Notes under the pieces: generated by a model
The model's input: only the letters and a program-made list of their open reading frames with translations
Told to the model about the DNA's origin: nothing
Databases searched by the model: none
Translations under genes and position numbers: made by a program
Shown here: piece by piece, positions 42,901 through 51,700 of the stretch
Position numbering within the stretch: position 1 is the stretch's first letter
Layout of the letters: every line of letters starts with the position of its first letter
From: CAVSRC01 sp963750065
Lineage (GTDB): Bacteria > Pseudomonadota > Alphaproteobacteria > Rhizobiales > Kaistiaceae
Assembly: GCA_963750065.1 (NCBI GenBank)
Contig: CAVVPK010000012.1
Coordinates: 124,001-188,000 of the forward strand
DNA length: 64,000 bases
Reading direction: 5' to 3'

Positions 42901-45417
42901 GACGACCGGTTGATCGAGATGAAGGCGGTCGAGGTGCCCGAAGGCGGCACCACCGTCGATCTGACCGTCACCGACAAGTGGGGCCCCGGCGCCTATGTCA
43001 CCGCGACCCTCTATCGGCCGATGGACATCGCTGCCAAGCGCATGCCGGCACGCGCCCTCGGTCTCACCTGGGCCAAGGTCGATCCCGGCGACCGCGACTT
43101 GCACGTCGCCCTCGACCTGCCGGAGGAAATGCGCCCGCGTGGGCCGATGACGATTCCGGTTTCGATTGGTAATCTCAAGCCGGGCGAGGAAGCCTATGTC
43201 ACCGTCGCCGCGGTCGATGTCGGCATCTTGAACCTCACCAGCTTCAAGGCGCCGGCACCGGACGACTGGTATTTCGGCCAGCGCAAGCTCGGCATGGAGA
43301 TCCGCGACATCTACGGCCTCCTGATCGACCGCACGCAGGGCGTTCCCGGCGTCGTGCGCTCCGGCGGCGACGGCGGCATGACGCGCCTCAAGGCGCCACC
43401 GCCGACCCAGAAGCTGCTCGCCTTCTATTCCGGCATCCTCAAGGTCGATGACGCCGGTAAGGCTTCGGTGACCTTCGACGTGCCGGATTTCAACGGCACC
43501 GTCCGCGTCATGGCCATGGCGTGGTCGAAGGACGGCGTCGGTCATGCGAGCAAGGACGTCTTCGTCCGCGATCCGGTCGTGGTGACGGCGTCGATCCCGC
43601 GCTTCCTGGCCAAGGGCGACACCTCGCGCCTGCTGGTCGAGATCAACAACGTCTCCGGTGCGGCGGGTGACTATCATCTGTCGATCGCGACCGGCGAGGG
43701 CATCGACTTCCCGGCGGCGGATGCGGAGCGGACGGTGACGCTGGCCGAAAAGCAGCGCGTCTCCTACGTGATCCCCATCGACGCCAAGGCCATCGGCGAT
43801 TTCGACGTCTCGGTCGACCTGAAGGCGCCCTCCGGCGAGGACTGGCCGAGCAGCCTCATGCTCGGAGTCCGCCCGCCCGGGTCGCCGGTTACCCGCCGCG
43901 ATGTCATCGCGCTGGCGGCCGGCGGCACGCTGACCCTCGACGATGCGCTGACCTCCGGGTTCGTGCCCGGCACGGCCTCGGTGGCGGTGTCGCTCGGCGG
44001 CGCCGGGCCACTCGACGTGGCCGGCATCCTCGCCGCGCTCGACCGCTATCCCTATGGCTGCGTCGAGCAGCTCACCAGTCGCGCCATGCCGCTGGTCTAT
44101 CTCGACGACGTCGCTGCTTCGGTCGGCATCGCCGCCGATACGAAGATCAGGGAGCGCGTGCAAAAGGCGATCCGCGGCGTGCTTGCCGACCAGGCGGCTT
44201 CGGGCGCCTTTGGCCTGTGGGGCCCGTACGATGCCGGTGGCGACCTGTGGCTCGATGCCTATGTCACCGACTTCCTCACCCGGGCGGCGGAGAAGGGCTA
44301 CGACGTGCCCGACGTGGCGCGCACCATCGCCCTCGACAACCTGGCCAACGGCATCGCCTATGCCAACGACTTCGAGAAGGGCGGCGAGGGCATCGCCTAT
44401 GCGCTCTATGTGCTGGCGCGCGCCGGCCGCGCGGCCATCGGCGACCTGCGCTACTACACCGACTCCAAGCTCGACGCCTTCTCCACGCCACTGGCCAAGG
44501 CCCAGCTCGGTGCGGCGATGGCGCTCTATGGCGACCGGGTGCGGGCGAGCCGAGCCTTCGCATCGGCCATGGCCGACCTCGACAAGGAGAATGCCAACAA
44601 GGGCTGGCGCAACGACTACGGCACCTCGCTTCGCGATGGCGCCGCGGTGCTCACCCTTGCCGCCGAGACCGAGATCGCTTCGGTCGACCTGCACAGCCTG
44701 GCGCTGCGCATAGCCGCTGAGGAACGCAACAAGAGGTACACCAGCACCCAGGAAGACTCCTGGATGCTGCTCGCCGCCGCTGCGCTCATCAAGGACTCGG
44801 CCAAGACCGACTTCTCGATCGACGGCGAGACCATCGCCGCACCGCTTTTCCGCCGCTACCTCGGCGAGGCGCTTTCGGCCAAGCCGGTCTCGATCACCAA
44901 TCTCGGCGGTGAGCCGCTGGAGGCGGTGGTCAGCGCCACCGGCGTGCCGCTGACGCCCGATCCGGCCGGCGGCAACGGCTACACAATAGAGCGCGCCGTC
45001 TATACGCCCGAGGGCCAGCCGGTCGACATCGCCACCGTCGGCCAGAACGACCGCTTCGTCGTGGCGCTCACGGTCACCGCCGAGCACGATGCCGGCGGCC
45101 GCCTGCTGATCGTCGATCCGATCCCCGCCGGATTCGAGATCGAGAATCCCGACATCTCGGCCTCCGGCAGCACGGCGAGCCTCGACTGGCTCAAGACCGA
45201 CACGGCCGACCACACCGAGGCGCTGACCGACCGCTTCGTCGCGGCCATCGACCGCCAGGACGGCGGCCCGACGCAGATGACCGTCGCCTATTCGGTGCGC
45301 GCCGTTTCGCCGGGCACGTTCACCTATCCGGCGGCGACGGTGGAGGACATGTACCGTCCCGAGTTCAGCGCCCGCACCGCCACCGCCACGGTCGAGGTGG
45401 TCGGCCCGACGCGGTAG
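39919..45417 (+). CDS. Alpha-2-macroglobulin family protein with N-terminal PAN/apple domain
   Basis: 1832 residues. Signal peptide or lipoprotein-like leader RLFAALFTLLLLLPAALYF, cut near PALAAG, then a PAN/apple-like Cys-rich domain (residues about 35-95: ADYAGFDMKTVKDVDQAACQ, CLGDNACRAFTF, KWCFLKSDFGAL). A TPR-like helical stretch follows (MSAGRYDEAAVAFGQAL), then macroglobulin domains (FLTPERGIYRPGETVHLTAL), the central A2M region, and the thioester motif YPYGCVEQL with Cys near residue 1381. Bacterial A2Ms trap proteases and are usually paired with PbpC, whose gene follows. Envelope protection is the likely role. Confidence 0.9.
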   Translation: MRDAFRRLFAALFTLLLLLPAALYFAGSPALAAGKRVIVTPNADYAGFDMKTVKDVDQAACQAACLGDNACRAFTFNTKAKWCFLKSDFGALAATPDAIAGRVVDAVALSPSLERQRLAELNFLPAGFIDEARTLVGALKDRFSTAGVSYGALRTAGAAAMSAGRYDEAAVAFGQALAIAGDEAAAWLDFSRANLARAPKGYSERQQAASDASAAAIDGYLRADTSAVRAVALALAGSGLAKREEWKPAIRAYRASLALAEVRSVRAAYDKLTAEHGFRIVSHEVQADSATPQICVVFSDKLAVSRPDLADFVTVEGGDGLAVEPQASQICINGVKHGSRYVVRVRAGLPAADGETLASPVELSVYVRDRAPWVGFAGNAYVLPAGPGASIPLSSVNTDKAKATIYRIGDRGIAAAVRDGRFLSGLASYSAQQIADETGEEVWHGTIDIASKLNQTMITAVPVADAVPEMKPGAYVITAAPATGNQNEWGPLATQWFIVSDLGLTALSGHDGVHAIVRSLSTAKPVAGVKLQLIAVNNEILGATVTDDAGYAHFDPGLARGTGGMAPQLVVAQTDSDYAFLDLTRAAFDLTDRGVAGRPAPQALDAFLTPERGIYRPGETVHLTALVRDPRANAVTDLPMTLVVERPDGVEFLRKTLRDGGLGGYSEDVALAADAMRGSWTAKLYADPKGSAVAETSVLVEDFEPERLAIELDSAAKALDANAPVAIDLSARYLYGAPAPDLPIAGDLDVKAVNSLAAFPGYTFGLKDDTVEPSRQPLEIDAATDKDGKASFDVSLPDLPVTTHPLQANLVIRVADTNGRAVERTLTRPIKPTAPMIGLKPLFSGDLDQGANARFQAIMVAPDGTRMAKTGVTWKLERIESNYQWYRTDSRWTYELITNASRVAGGTVDFTADQPASIEAPTDWGQYRLTIEDDGDNPAATSVEFYAGWYRAVSSSDTPDTLKVALDKPAYRIGDTAKLRLDPRFPGVALISVIDDRLIEMKAVEVPEGGTTVDLTVTDKWGPGAYVTATLYRPMDIAAKRMPARALGLTWAKVDPGDRDLHVALDLPEEMRPRGPMTIPVSIGNLKPGEEAYVTVAAVDVGILNLTSFKAPAPDDWYFGQRKLGMEIRDIYGLLIDRTQGVPGVVRSGGDGGMTRLKAPPPTQKLLAFYSGILKVDDAGKASVTFDVPDFNGTVRVMAMAWSKDGVGHASKDVFVRDPVVVTASIPRFLAKGDTSRLLVEINNVSGAAGDYHLSIATGEGIDFPAADAERTVTLAEKQRVSYVIPIDAKAIGDFDVSVDLKAPSGEDWPSSLMLGVRPPGSPVTRRDVIALAAGGTLTLDDALTSGFVPGTASVAVSLGGAGPLDVAGILAALDRYPYGCVEQLTSRAMPLVYLDDVAASVGIAADTKIRERVQKAIRGVLADQAASGAFGLWGPYDAGGDLWLDAYVTDFLTRAAEKGYDVPDVARTIALDNLANGIAYANDFEKGGEGIAYALYVLARAGRAAIGDLRYYTDSKLDAFSTPLAKAQLGAAMALYGDRVRASRAFASAMADLDKENANKGWRNDYGTSLRDGAAVLTLAAETEIASVDLHSLALRIAAEERNKRYTSTQEDSWMLLAAAALIKDSAKTDFSIDGETIAAPLFRRYLGEALSAKPVSITNLGGEPLEAVVSATGVPLTPDPAGGNGYTIERAVYTPEGQPVDIATVGQNDRFVVALTVTAEHDAGGRLLIVDPIPAGFEIENPDISASGSTASLDWLKTDTADHTEALTDRFVAAIDRQDGGPTQMTVAYSVRAVSPGTFTYPAATVEDMYRPEFSARTATATVEVVGPTR

Positions 45418-45455
45418 GCCGGCGAGCGATGACGGACGAAGCGCATGCCACGGAC

Positions 45456-45698
45456 TCTCTCTCCCCCCTTGCGGGGGAGAGAGCGACGCCCGATTTCGCG
45501 TCAGCGAATTCGTCGGCGGAGCCATATCGCCGCGTAGCATCCGAGAGCGCCCTCACCCTGTCCCTCTCCCCGCCGGGGAGAGGGGACGCAAGCGGCGCGC
45601 CCGGAGCTTCACATGCAGGTTCGCGGTCCGGGGAACGCACGACATCGGACAGTGACATCGCCCCATCGTCCCCTCGCCCCACTGGGGAGAGGGACAGG
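45456..45698. repeat. Three GC hairpins of a repeat element between the A2M and pbpC genes
   Basis: Stems TCTCTCCCCC...GGGGGAGAGA (45460-45484), GTCCCTCTCCCC...GGGGAGAGGGAC (45556-45582) and TCCCCTCGCCCC...GGGGAGAGGGA near 45668-45694. The same composition appears in the 24-25 kb gap, so these are likely copies of a dispersed element. They happen to be open in the pbpC frame, which would extend pbpC if the 45429 ATG were used. Confidence 0.65.
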
Positions 45699-47804
45699 GT
45701 GAGGGGGAGCCGGCACCGACGATATGCCGTCATCGCCGCTACCGCGATTTTCGTCGTGGCCGCCACGCTCACCATCGCCGGCACGATCGTCTGGAACAAC
45801 ATCGAAGCCGCACTGCCGCCGCTGCCCGACCCCAAGGCGATCGCCACCTCGACCATCGTCGTCGATCGCGACGGCAAGCTGCTCCGCCCCTTCACCATCG
45901 CCGACGGGCGCTGGCGCCTGCCAGTCACCAAGGCCGATGTCGATCCGAAATTCTTGAAAATGCTCATCGGCTACGAGGATCAGCACTTCTATCAGCACGG
46001 TGGCGTCGACTTGCTCGCGCTGGTGCGCGCCGCCGGTCAGTTCGTGCTTGCCGGCGGCCACATCGTCTCCGGCGGTTCGACACTGACCATGCAGGTGGCG
46101 CGCCTGATCGACGGCGACAGCACGCGTTCGATTCTCGGCAAGCTCAGTCAGATCGCATTGGCCGAGAAGCTGGAGGCGCACTTCAGCAAGGACCAGATTC
46201 TCGATTTCTATCTCATGCTCGCGCCTTATGGCGGCAACATCGAAGGCGTGCGCGCCGCCGCACTCGCCTATTTCGGCAAGGAGCCGAAGCGCCTGACCAC
46301 GGCCGAGGCCGCGCTGCTGGTGGCGCTCCCGCAATCGCCCGAGGCGCGCCGGCCGGACCGCGACGTCGCTGCGGCGCGAGCCGCGCGCAACCGCGTACTG
46401 GGCCGGCTGGTGGCGGAGGGCGTCATCGACAGGCAGGCGGCCGAGGCCGCGCTCGGCGAGCGTGTGCCGAGTGCACGCAAGCCTTTCCCGCTGCTCGCCC
46501 CACATCTTGCCCTGCAGGCGGTGGCGGCCGAGCCCGGGGAGCCCGTGCATCGCCTCACCATCGAGCGCGACCTGCAGGCCTCGCTGGAGCAGCTCGCCGC
46601 CGACCGTGTCATCGGCCTCGGACCCAAGCTCTCCATCGCCATCCTCGTCGCCGACGAGCGGAGCGGCGACATCCTAGCCTCGGTCGGCTCGGCCGGCCTG
46701 TTCGACGATCAGCGCGGCGGCCATGTCGACATGACCCGTGCCATCCGCTCGCCGGGCTCGACCCTGAAGCCGCTGATCTACGGTCTTGCCTTCGAGCAGG
46801 GGCTCGCGCTGCCTGAGACGCTGATCGAGGACCGGCCGACCGGCTTCCACGGCTATACGCCGTCGAACTTCGACGGCTTCCATCGCGGCACGGTGACCGT
46901 GCGCGAGGCGTTGCAGCAATCCCTGAATGTGCCGGCCATCGTGGCGCTGAATGCCGTCGGCCCGGCGCGGCTGGTGGCGCGGCTGAAGCGCGCTGCGGTT
47001 ACTGCCGAACTGCCCGACAGTTCCGCGCCGGGGCTTGCCATCGGCCTCGGCGGCGTCGGCGTGACGCTCCGCGATCTCGTCTCGCTCTATGCCGCGATCG
47101 CCCGCGGCGGCACAGCGGTGGCGCTCACCGACGGCATCGGCGAGGAGGCAGCCGCGCTCTCCGGCGCACCGGTGCTTTCGCCCACCGCCGCCTGGTACGT
47201 CTCCGACATCCTCGAAGGCGTGCCGCCGCCGCTCAACGGTTCGCCTGGCCGCATCGCCTATAAGACCGGCACCTCCTATGGCTATCGCGACGCCTGGGCG
47301 GTGGGCTTCGACGGCGCCCATGTGGTCGGCGTCTGGGTCGGCCGGCCGGACGGCACGCCGGTGCCGGGCCTGTCGGGCTTCGTCAGCGCCGCACCGATCC
47401 TCTTCGAGGCCTTCGACCGCATCGGACCGAAGCGGGCGCCGCTGAGGCGGGCACCGCCCGGCGTGCTCACCGTGTCGTCCACCGCGGCGCTGCCCGCCCC
47501 GCTGCGCTTCTTCCGCGATCCCGGCCAGGCGACCTTCGAGCAGAAGCAGAACGATCCCGAGATCGCCTATCCGCTGGACGGCGTCGCGGTCGATCTCGGC
47601 ATCGCCGAGGGCGATCCCGTGCCGCTGGTGATCAAGGTCAGGAACGGCGCGCCGCCCTTCACCTGGTTCGTCAATGGCTCGCCGATCGCGCAGACGCCGT
47701 TTGCCCGCTCCGAGACCTGGAAGCCGGACGGCCCCGGCTTCGTCACGCTGTCGGTCGTCGACCGCGACGGCAAGTCCGACCGGGTGACGGTGAGGGTGGA
47801 GTAG
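45699..47804 (+). CDS. pbpC: Penicillin-binding protein 1C
   Basis: 701 residues from GTG 45699, with GGAGAGGGACAG upstream. The in-frame ATG 45429 would add 90 residues of repeat-derived, low-homology sequence and is less likely. One N-terminal membrane span (YAVIAATAIFVVAATLTIAGTIV). Transglycosylase with catalytic Glu in GYEDQHFYQHGGVD and GGSTLTMQVARLI; transpeptidase with SPGSTLKPL (SxxK), and KTGTSYGYRDAWAVGF (KTG); a C-terminal BiPBP domain. Bifunctional peptidoglycan synthase of the periplasm. Gene order A2M-pbpC is conserved, implying shared service in cell-wall defence. Confidence 0.9.
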   Translation: MRGSRHRRYAVIAATAIFVVAATLTIAGTIVWNNIEAALPPLPDPKAIATSTIVVDRDGKLLRPFTIADGRWRLPVTKADVDPKFLKMLIGYEDQHFYQHGGVDLLALVRAAGQFVLAGGHIVSGGSTLTMQVARLIDGDSTRSILGKLSQIALAEKLEAHFSKDQILDFYLMLAPYGGNIEGVRAAALAYFGKEPKRLTTAEAALLVALPQSPEARRPDRDVAAARAARNRVLGRLVAEGVIDRQAAEAALGERVPSARKPFPLLAPHLALQAVAAEPGEPVHRLTIERDLQASLEQLAADRVIGLGPKLSIAILVADERSGDILASVGSAGLFDDQRGGHVDMTRAIRSPGSTLKPLIYGLAFEQGLALPETLIEDRPTGFHGYTPSNFDGFHRGTVTVREALQQSLNVPAIVALNAVGPARLVARLKRAAVTAELPDSSAPGLAIGLGGVGVTLRDLVSLYAAIARGGTAVALTDGIGEEAAALSGAPVLSPTAAWYVSDILEGVPPPLNGSPGRIAYKTGTSYGYRDAWAVGFDGAHVVGVWVGRPDGTPVPGLSGFVSAAPILFEAFDRIGPKRAPLRRAPPGVLTVSSTAALPAPLRFFRDPGQATFEQKQNDPEIAYPLDGVAVDLGIAEGDPVPLVIKVRNGAPPFTWFVNGSPIAQTPFARSETWKPDGPGFVTLSVVDRDGKSDRVTVRVE

Positions 47805-47814
47805 GGGGGCCGCC

Positions 47815-48736
47815 TCAGTGTTCGTCCAGCGCCTTGACCGCGGCGATGGCGGCCGAGGCGCGGTTCTCGACGCCAAGCTTCTGGTAGATCGTTTCCAGGT
47901 GCTTGTTCACCGTGCGTGGGGAGAGCCCCAGGATCTCGGCGATATCGCGGTTGGACTTGCCCTGCGCTACCCACAGAAGTACCTCCGCCTCGCGGCCGGT
48001 GACCGAGTATTGCCGGCGCAGGACCGCCGCCTGGGCGTCGGTGCCGTCGATGGAGATGCGGAACAGGATCTCGCTCTCGCTGGTGGCGCTCAAGAGCGAG
48101 AAGATCAGTCGTCGCGCCGCGTCGATGGCGATTGTCGGTGGCGCCGGCACGGTGCCCTGCGCCTTGGCGACGCCACGCAGCCATGAGCGCAGCGGCTCGG
48201 GCAGCGCGGCGCCGTCCCAGCCGGGCAGGACCTCCTCGATCAGCTTCACCGCCTGCGGCGTGCACCACAGGATCTCGCCGTCGCGGTCAGTGGCAAGCAG
48301 CGTCCGCCCGGCGGTGTCGAGGGCATGACGGGCGCTCTGCGTCGTGCGCGCATTGGCCAGATGAACGCGGATGCGGGCGAACAGCACGTCGAGCACGATC
48401 GGCTTGGTGACGTAGTCGACGCCGCCCGAATTCCAGCCCCTCGACGATGTTCTCGGTCTCGGAGAGGCCGGTCATGAAGATAACGGGGACGTGGGCAAGC
48501 GCGGCGTTGCGCTTCATGCGCCGCGTCGTCTCGAAACCGTCCATGCCCGGCATCACCGCATCCATGAGCACCACGTCCGGCGTGATGCGCTCGGCGATGG
48601 CGAGCGCCTGCGCGCCCTCGGTGGCGACCAGAACCGTGGCGCCGACCTTCTCCAGCGCATCGGTGAGGAAGCCCAGCGTCTCCGGCGAATCGTCGACCAC
48701 CAGCACGATGTCGCGCGCCTTGACCGGCTCATTCAT
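47815..48736 (-). pseudogene. LuxR-type response regulator (receiver, PAS-like, HTH), frameshifted
   Basis: Frame 1 from ATG 48736 gives the receiver: IVLVVDDSPETLGFL, VVLMDAVMPGMDGFE with phospho-Asp, VPVIFMTGLSE. At 48425-48427 one extra C (CCC where GCCGCC is expected) breaks the frame just at LEFGGVDYVTKP. The other frame (to 47815) continues as VLDVLFARIRVHLANARTTQ, a PAS-like region LLATDRDGEILWCTPQAV, and the LuxR HTH SVTGREAEVLLWVAQGKSNRDI with SPRTVNKHLETIYQKLGVEN. The start overlaps the NCS1-kinase stop, marking a two-component pair. Damage is one base only; may be a sequence error. Confidence 0.8.
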
Positions 48737-51700
48737 CGCCGATCTCCTCAAGGCGTTCCATGTAGCGGCGGAAGTCGAAGGCGCGCACATGCCGGCGCAT
48801 TTCGCCAACGAAGGCACGGTTGGCCGCGTCGCCATCGAGCTGGTCGAGCTTGCCTTCGATGCCGCGCACATAGCCGATGCGGCCGAGGCGTTTGAGTTCG
48901 GCGACATGCTCCGGGCCGGGCGAGGTGAGGGCCGCCGGCGATGCGCCGTCGGCCTTGGCTGGCGGTGCCTCCTCCTGCCAGTCGATGCCGGTGAGATCGG
49001 CGATGCGGTCGAGCAGGTGCTGCACCTCGAACGGCTTCACCATTACCGCGTCGTGGGCGTCCTCTTCGGAAGGCGTCGGCTGGGTCTCGCCGACATTGGC
49101 CGAGAGCATGAGGATGGCGCCGCTCTGGTCCTTTTGGCGCAGCACCTTGGCCAGGTCCCAGCCGTTGATGCCGGGCATGGAGATGTCGAGGATGAACAGG
49201 TCCGGCTTGAGATCGGCGGTGAGCGCCATGCATTCGGCGCCGTTGCCGGTGGCCAGGACGGTGAAGCCGAGCGGTTCCAGGATCTGGCGGATGAGATCGT
49301 GCTGGTCGGGATCGTCGTCGACCACCAGCACCGTACGGCGAACGCCGGCATAGCCGGTGATGCGCCGGCTGGGCGCCGCCGAGGGGCGCCGCCGTGCGAC
49401 CGTGGACAGCATCAGGCGGATGTCGAAGGTGCTGCCCTTGCCGGGCTCGCTGCTGACGGTGACGTCGCCGCCCATGAGGCTCACCAGCATCTTGACGATG
49501 GTCAGCCCCAGCCCGGTGCCGGGCACCAGCCGCGTGCGCTCGGCGGTGCCGCGCTCGAAGGGATCGAAAATCTTGGGCAGGTCCTCCGCCGCGATGCCCA
49601 CGCCGGTATCCTCGATGGTCAGCGTCGCCACCTGGCTGCGCAACGAAACCGTCAGCGACACGTGGCCGCTCTCGGTGAACTTGATGGCGTTGGAGAACAG
49701 GTTGACCAGGATCTGGCGCAGCCGCTTGCCGTCGGTCGAGACCACCTCCGGCATGATATCGGGCCGGATGTAGTGGAAGGCGAGACCTTTGGCCTCGGCC
49801 TGCGGCCGGAACATCTCGACGATGTCGGTGAGGAACTCGTCGAGATGGATCTCGTTGCGCTGCAGCTGCAGGCGGCCGGTCTCGATCTTGGAGATTTCGA
49901 GAAGCCCGTCGATGAGCCCGGAGAGGTGCTCGGCGCTCCGCCTTATGATGTGGACGCGGCTCTTCTGCTCGGCCGGAATCGCGGCGTCGCGTTCCAGGAT
50001 CTGAGTGTAGCCGAAGACCGAGTTGAGCGGCGTCCTGAGTTCGTGGCTGAGGCCGACGAGGTAGCGGCTCTTGGCCTGGTTGGCGGCCTCGGCCACTTCC
50101 TTGGCCTTCTGCAGCGCCGCGTCGGTGCGGCTATGGGCCTCGATCTCGCGCAGGAGCAGCGTGGTCTGGCGTGCCGATTCCTCTTGCGCCACGCGGCGGC
50201 TCTCATGCGCCAGCACCAGGAACCAGGCAAGAATGCCGGCGATGATCATGAGAATGAAGAAGGCCGCCCACAGCGAGCGGGCGACGGTATCGGCATAGGC
50301 TGGCGCCGCCGTGGTCACCTGGAAATTGACCAGCAGCAGGACGGTGCTGATCAGCGCCATGAACACCGTGAGCAGGCCGAAATACTGCACGATGCACGGG
50401 CTGATATGGGCCGTCAACGAAGCCGGCAGCAGCGCCGCAACGACCGCCGACGCCTGCGCCTGCAGGCGTGCCTTGGGCTTGCACAGATCGTTGCAACGGG
50501 CGTCGAGAGAGCAGCACAGCGAGCAGATCGGGCCCGAATAGGCCGGGCAGTAGGCGGTGTCTTCGGGCTCGAATGCGAGGTCGCAGACCGTGCAGCGGAT
50601 TTCGCTCAGCGCCTGCCAATTCGCCCGCGGCTTGCGCGCCAGGTAGTACTTGCCCTTGGTCGCCCAGGCGATCGCCGGCGCGGCGATGAAGGGTACGGCA
50701 AGAGCGATGAAGACGGCGAGCGCCTGCGCCGTGGCGCCGAAGAGGCCGGTCGCCGAGATGAGCGCCAGCGTCGCCGAAATGCCCATGGCGCCGACGCCGA
50801 CCGGATTGATGTCGTAGAGGTGGGCGCGCTTGAATTCGATGCCGGGCGGCGACAGGCCGAGCCGCTTGTTGATGGTGAGGTCGGCGACGATGGAGCCCAG
50901 CCAGGCGACCGCGACGATGGAGAACAGGGCGAGGATCTTCTCCAGCGCCGTATAGATGCCGAGCTCCATCAGCACCAGCGCGATCGACACGTTGAAGACC
51001 AGCCAGACGACGCGGCCGGGATGGCTGTGGGTCAGCCGCGAGAAGAAGTTCGACCACGCCAGCGACCCGGCATAGGCGTTCATGACGTTGATCTTGAGCT
51101 GCGATACGACCACGAAGGCGGCGGTCAAGAGCAGCACAAAATCCTGCCACGGAATGACGTAGCCGAAGGCAACCCGGTACATCTGGGCGGGCTCTGCGGC
51201 GTGCTCGGCCGGCACGGCGTGGCTGAGCGCCAGCACCGCCAGGAACGAGCCGAAGAGCAGCTTGGGTGCGCCCAGCACCACCCAGCCGGGGCCGGCCAGC
51301 AGCGTGCCGATCCAGCCGCGCTTGCTGCCGCCCACGGGCGTGAAGCGCAGCACGTCGACCTGTTCGCCGATCTGCGGCATCAGCGCCAGGATGACGGAGG
51401 CCGCGGCGCCGAACTTCAGCAAGTCGAAGCCGGCATCGGTCGCGCCGAGGCCGGGGAAGTTGCGCCAGATCTCGAAGCTGCCCCAGTCCTGCATGGCGAT
51501 GAAGCCGACCGGCAGGATGTTGAGGCCGATCCACAGCGGCTGGGTGATGATCTGGAAGCGGCTGATCCGCGTCATGCCGTGGGTGACCAGCGGAATCACC
51601 GCCACCGCGCTGATGACATAGCCGATGGGCAGCGGAACGCCGAAGCACACCTGCAGCGCCGTCGACATGATCGAGGCTTCGATGGCGAACAGGATGAAGG

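Noticed and set aside
40000..45540. A 1846-residue open frame on the minus strand, opposite the alpha-2-macroglobulin gene
   Set aside because: It is a GC-codon-bias mirror of the real gene, with low-complexity His/Arg/Gly/Val-rich translation and no family resemblance.
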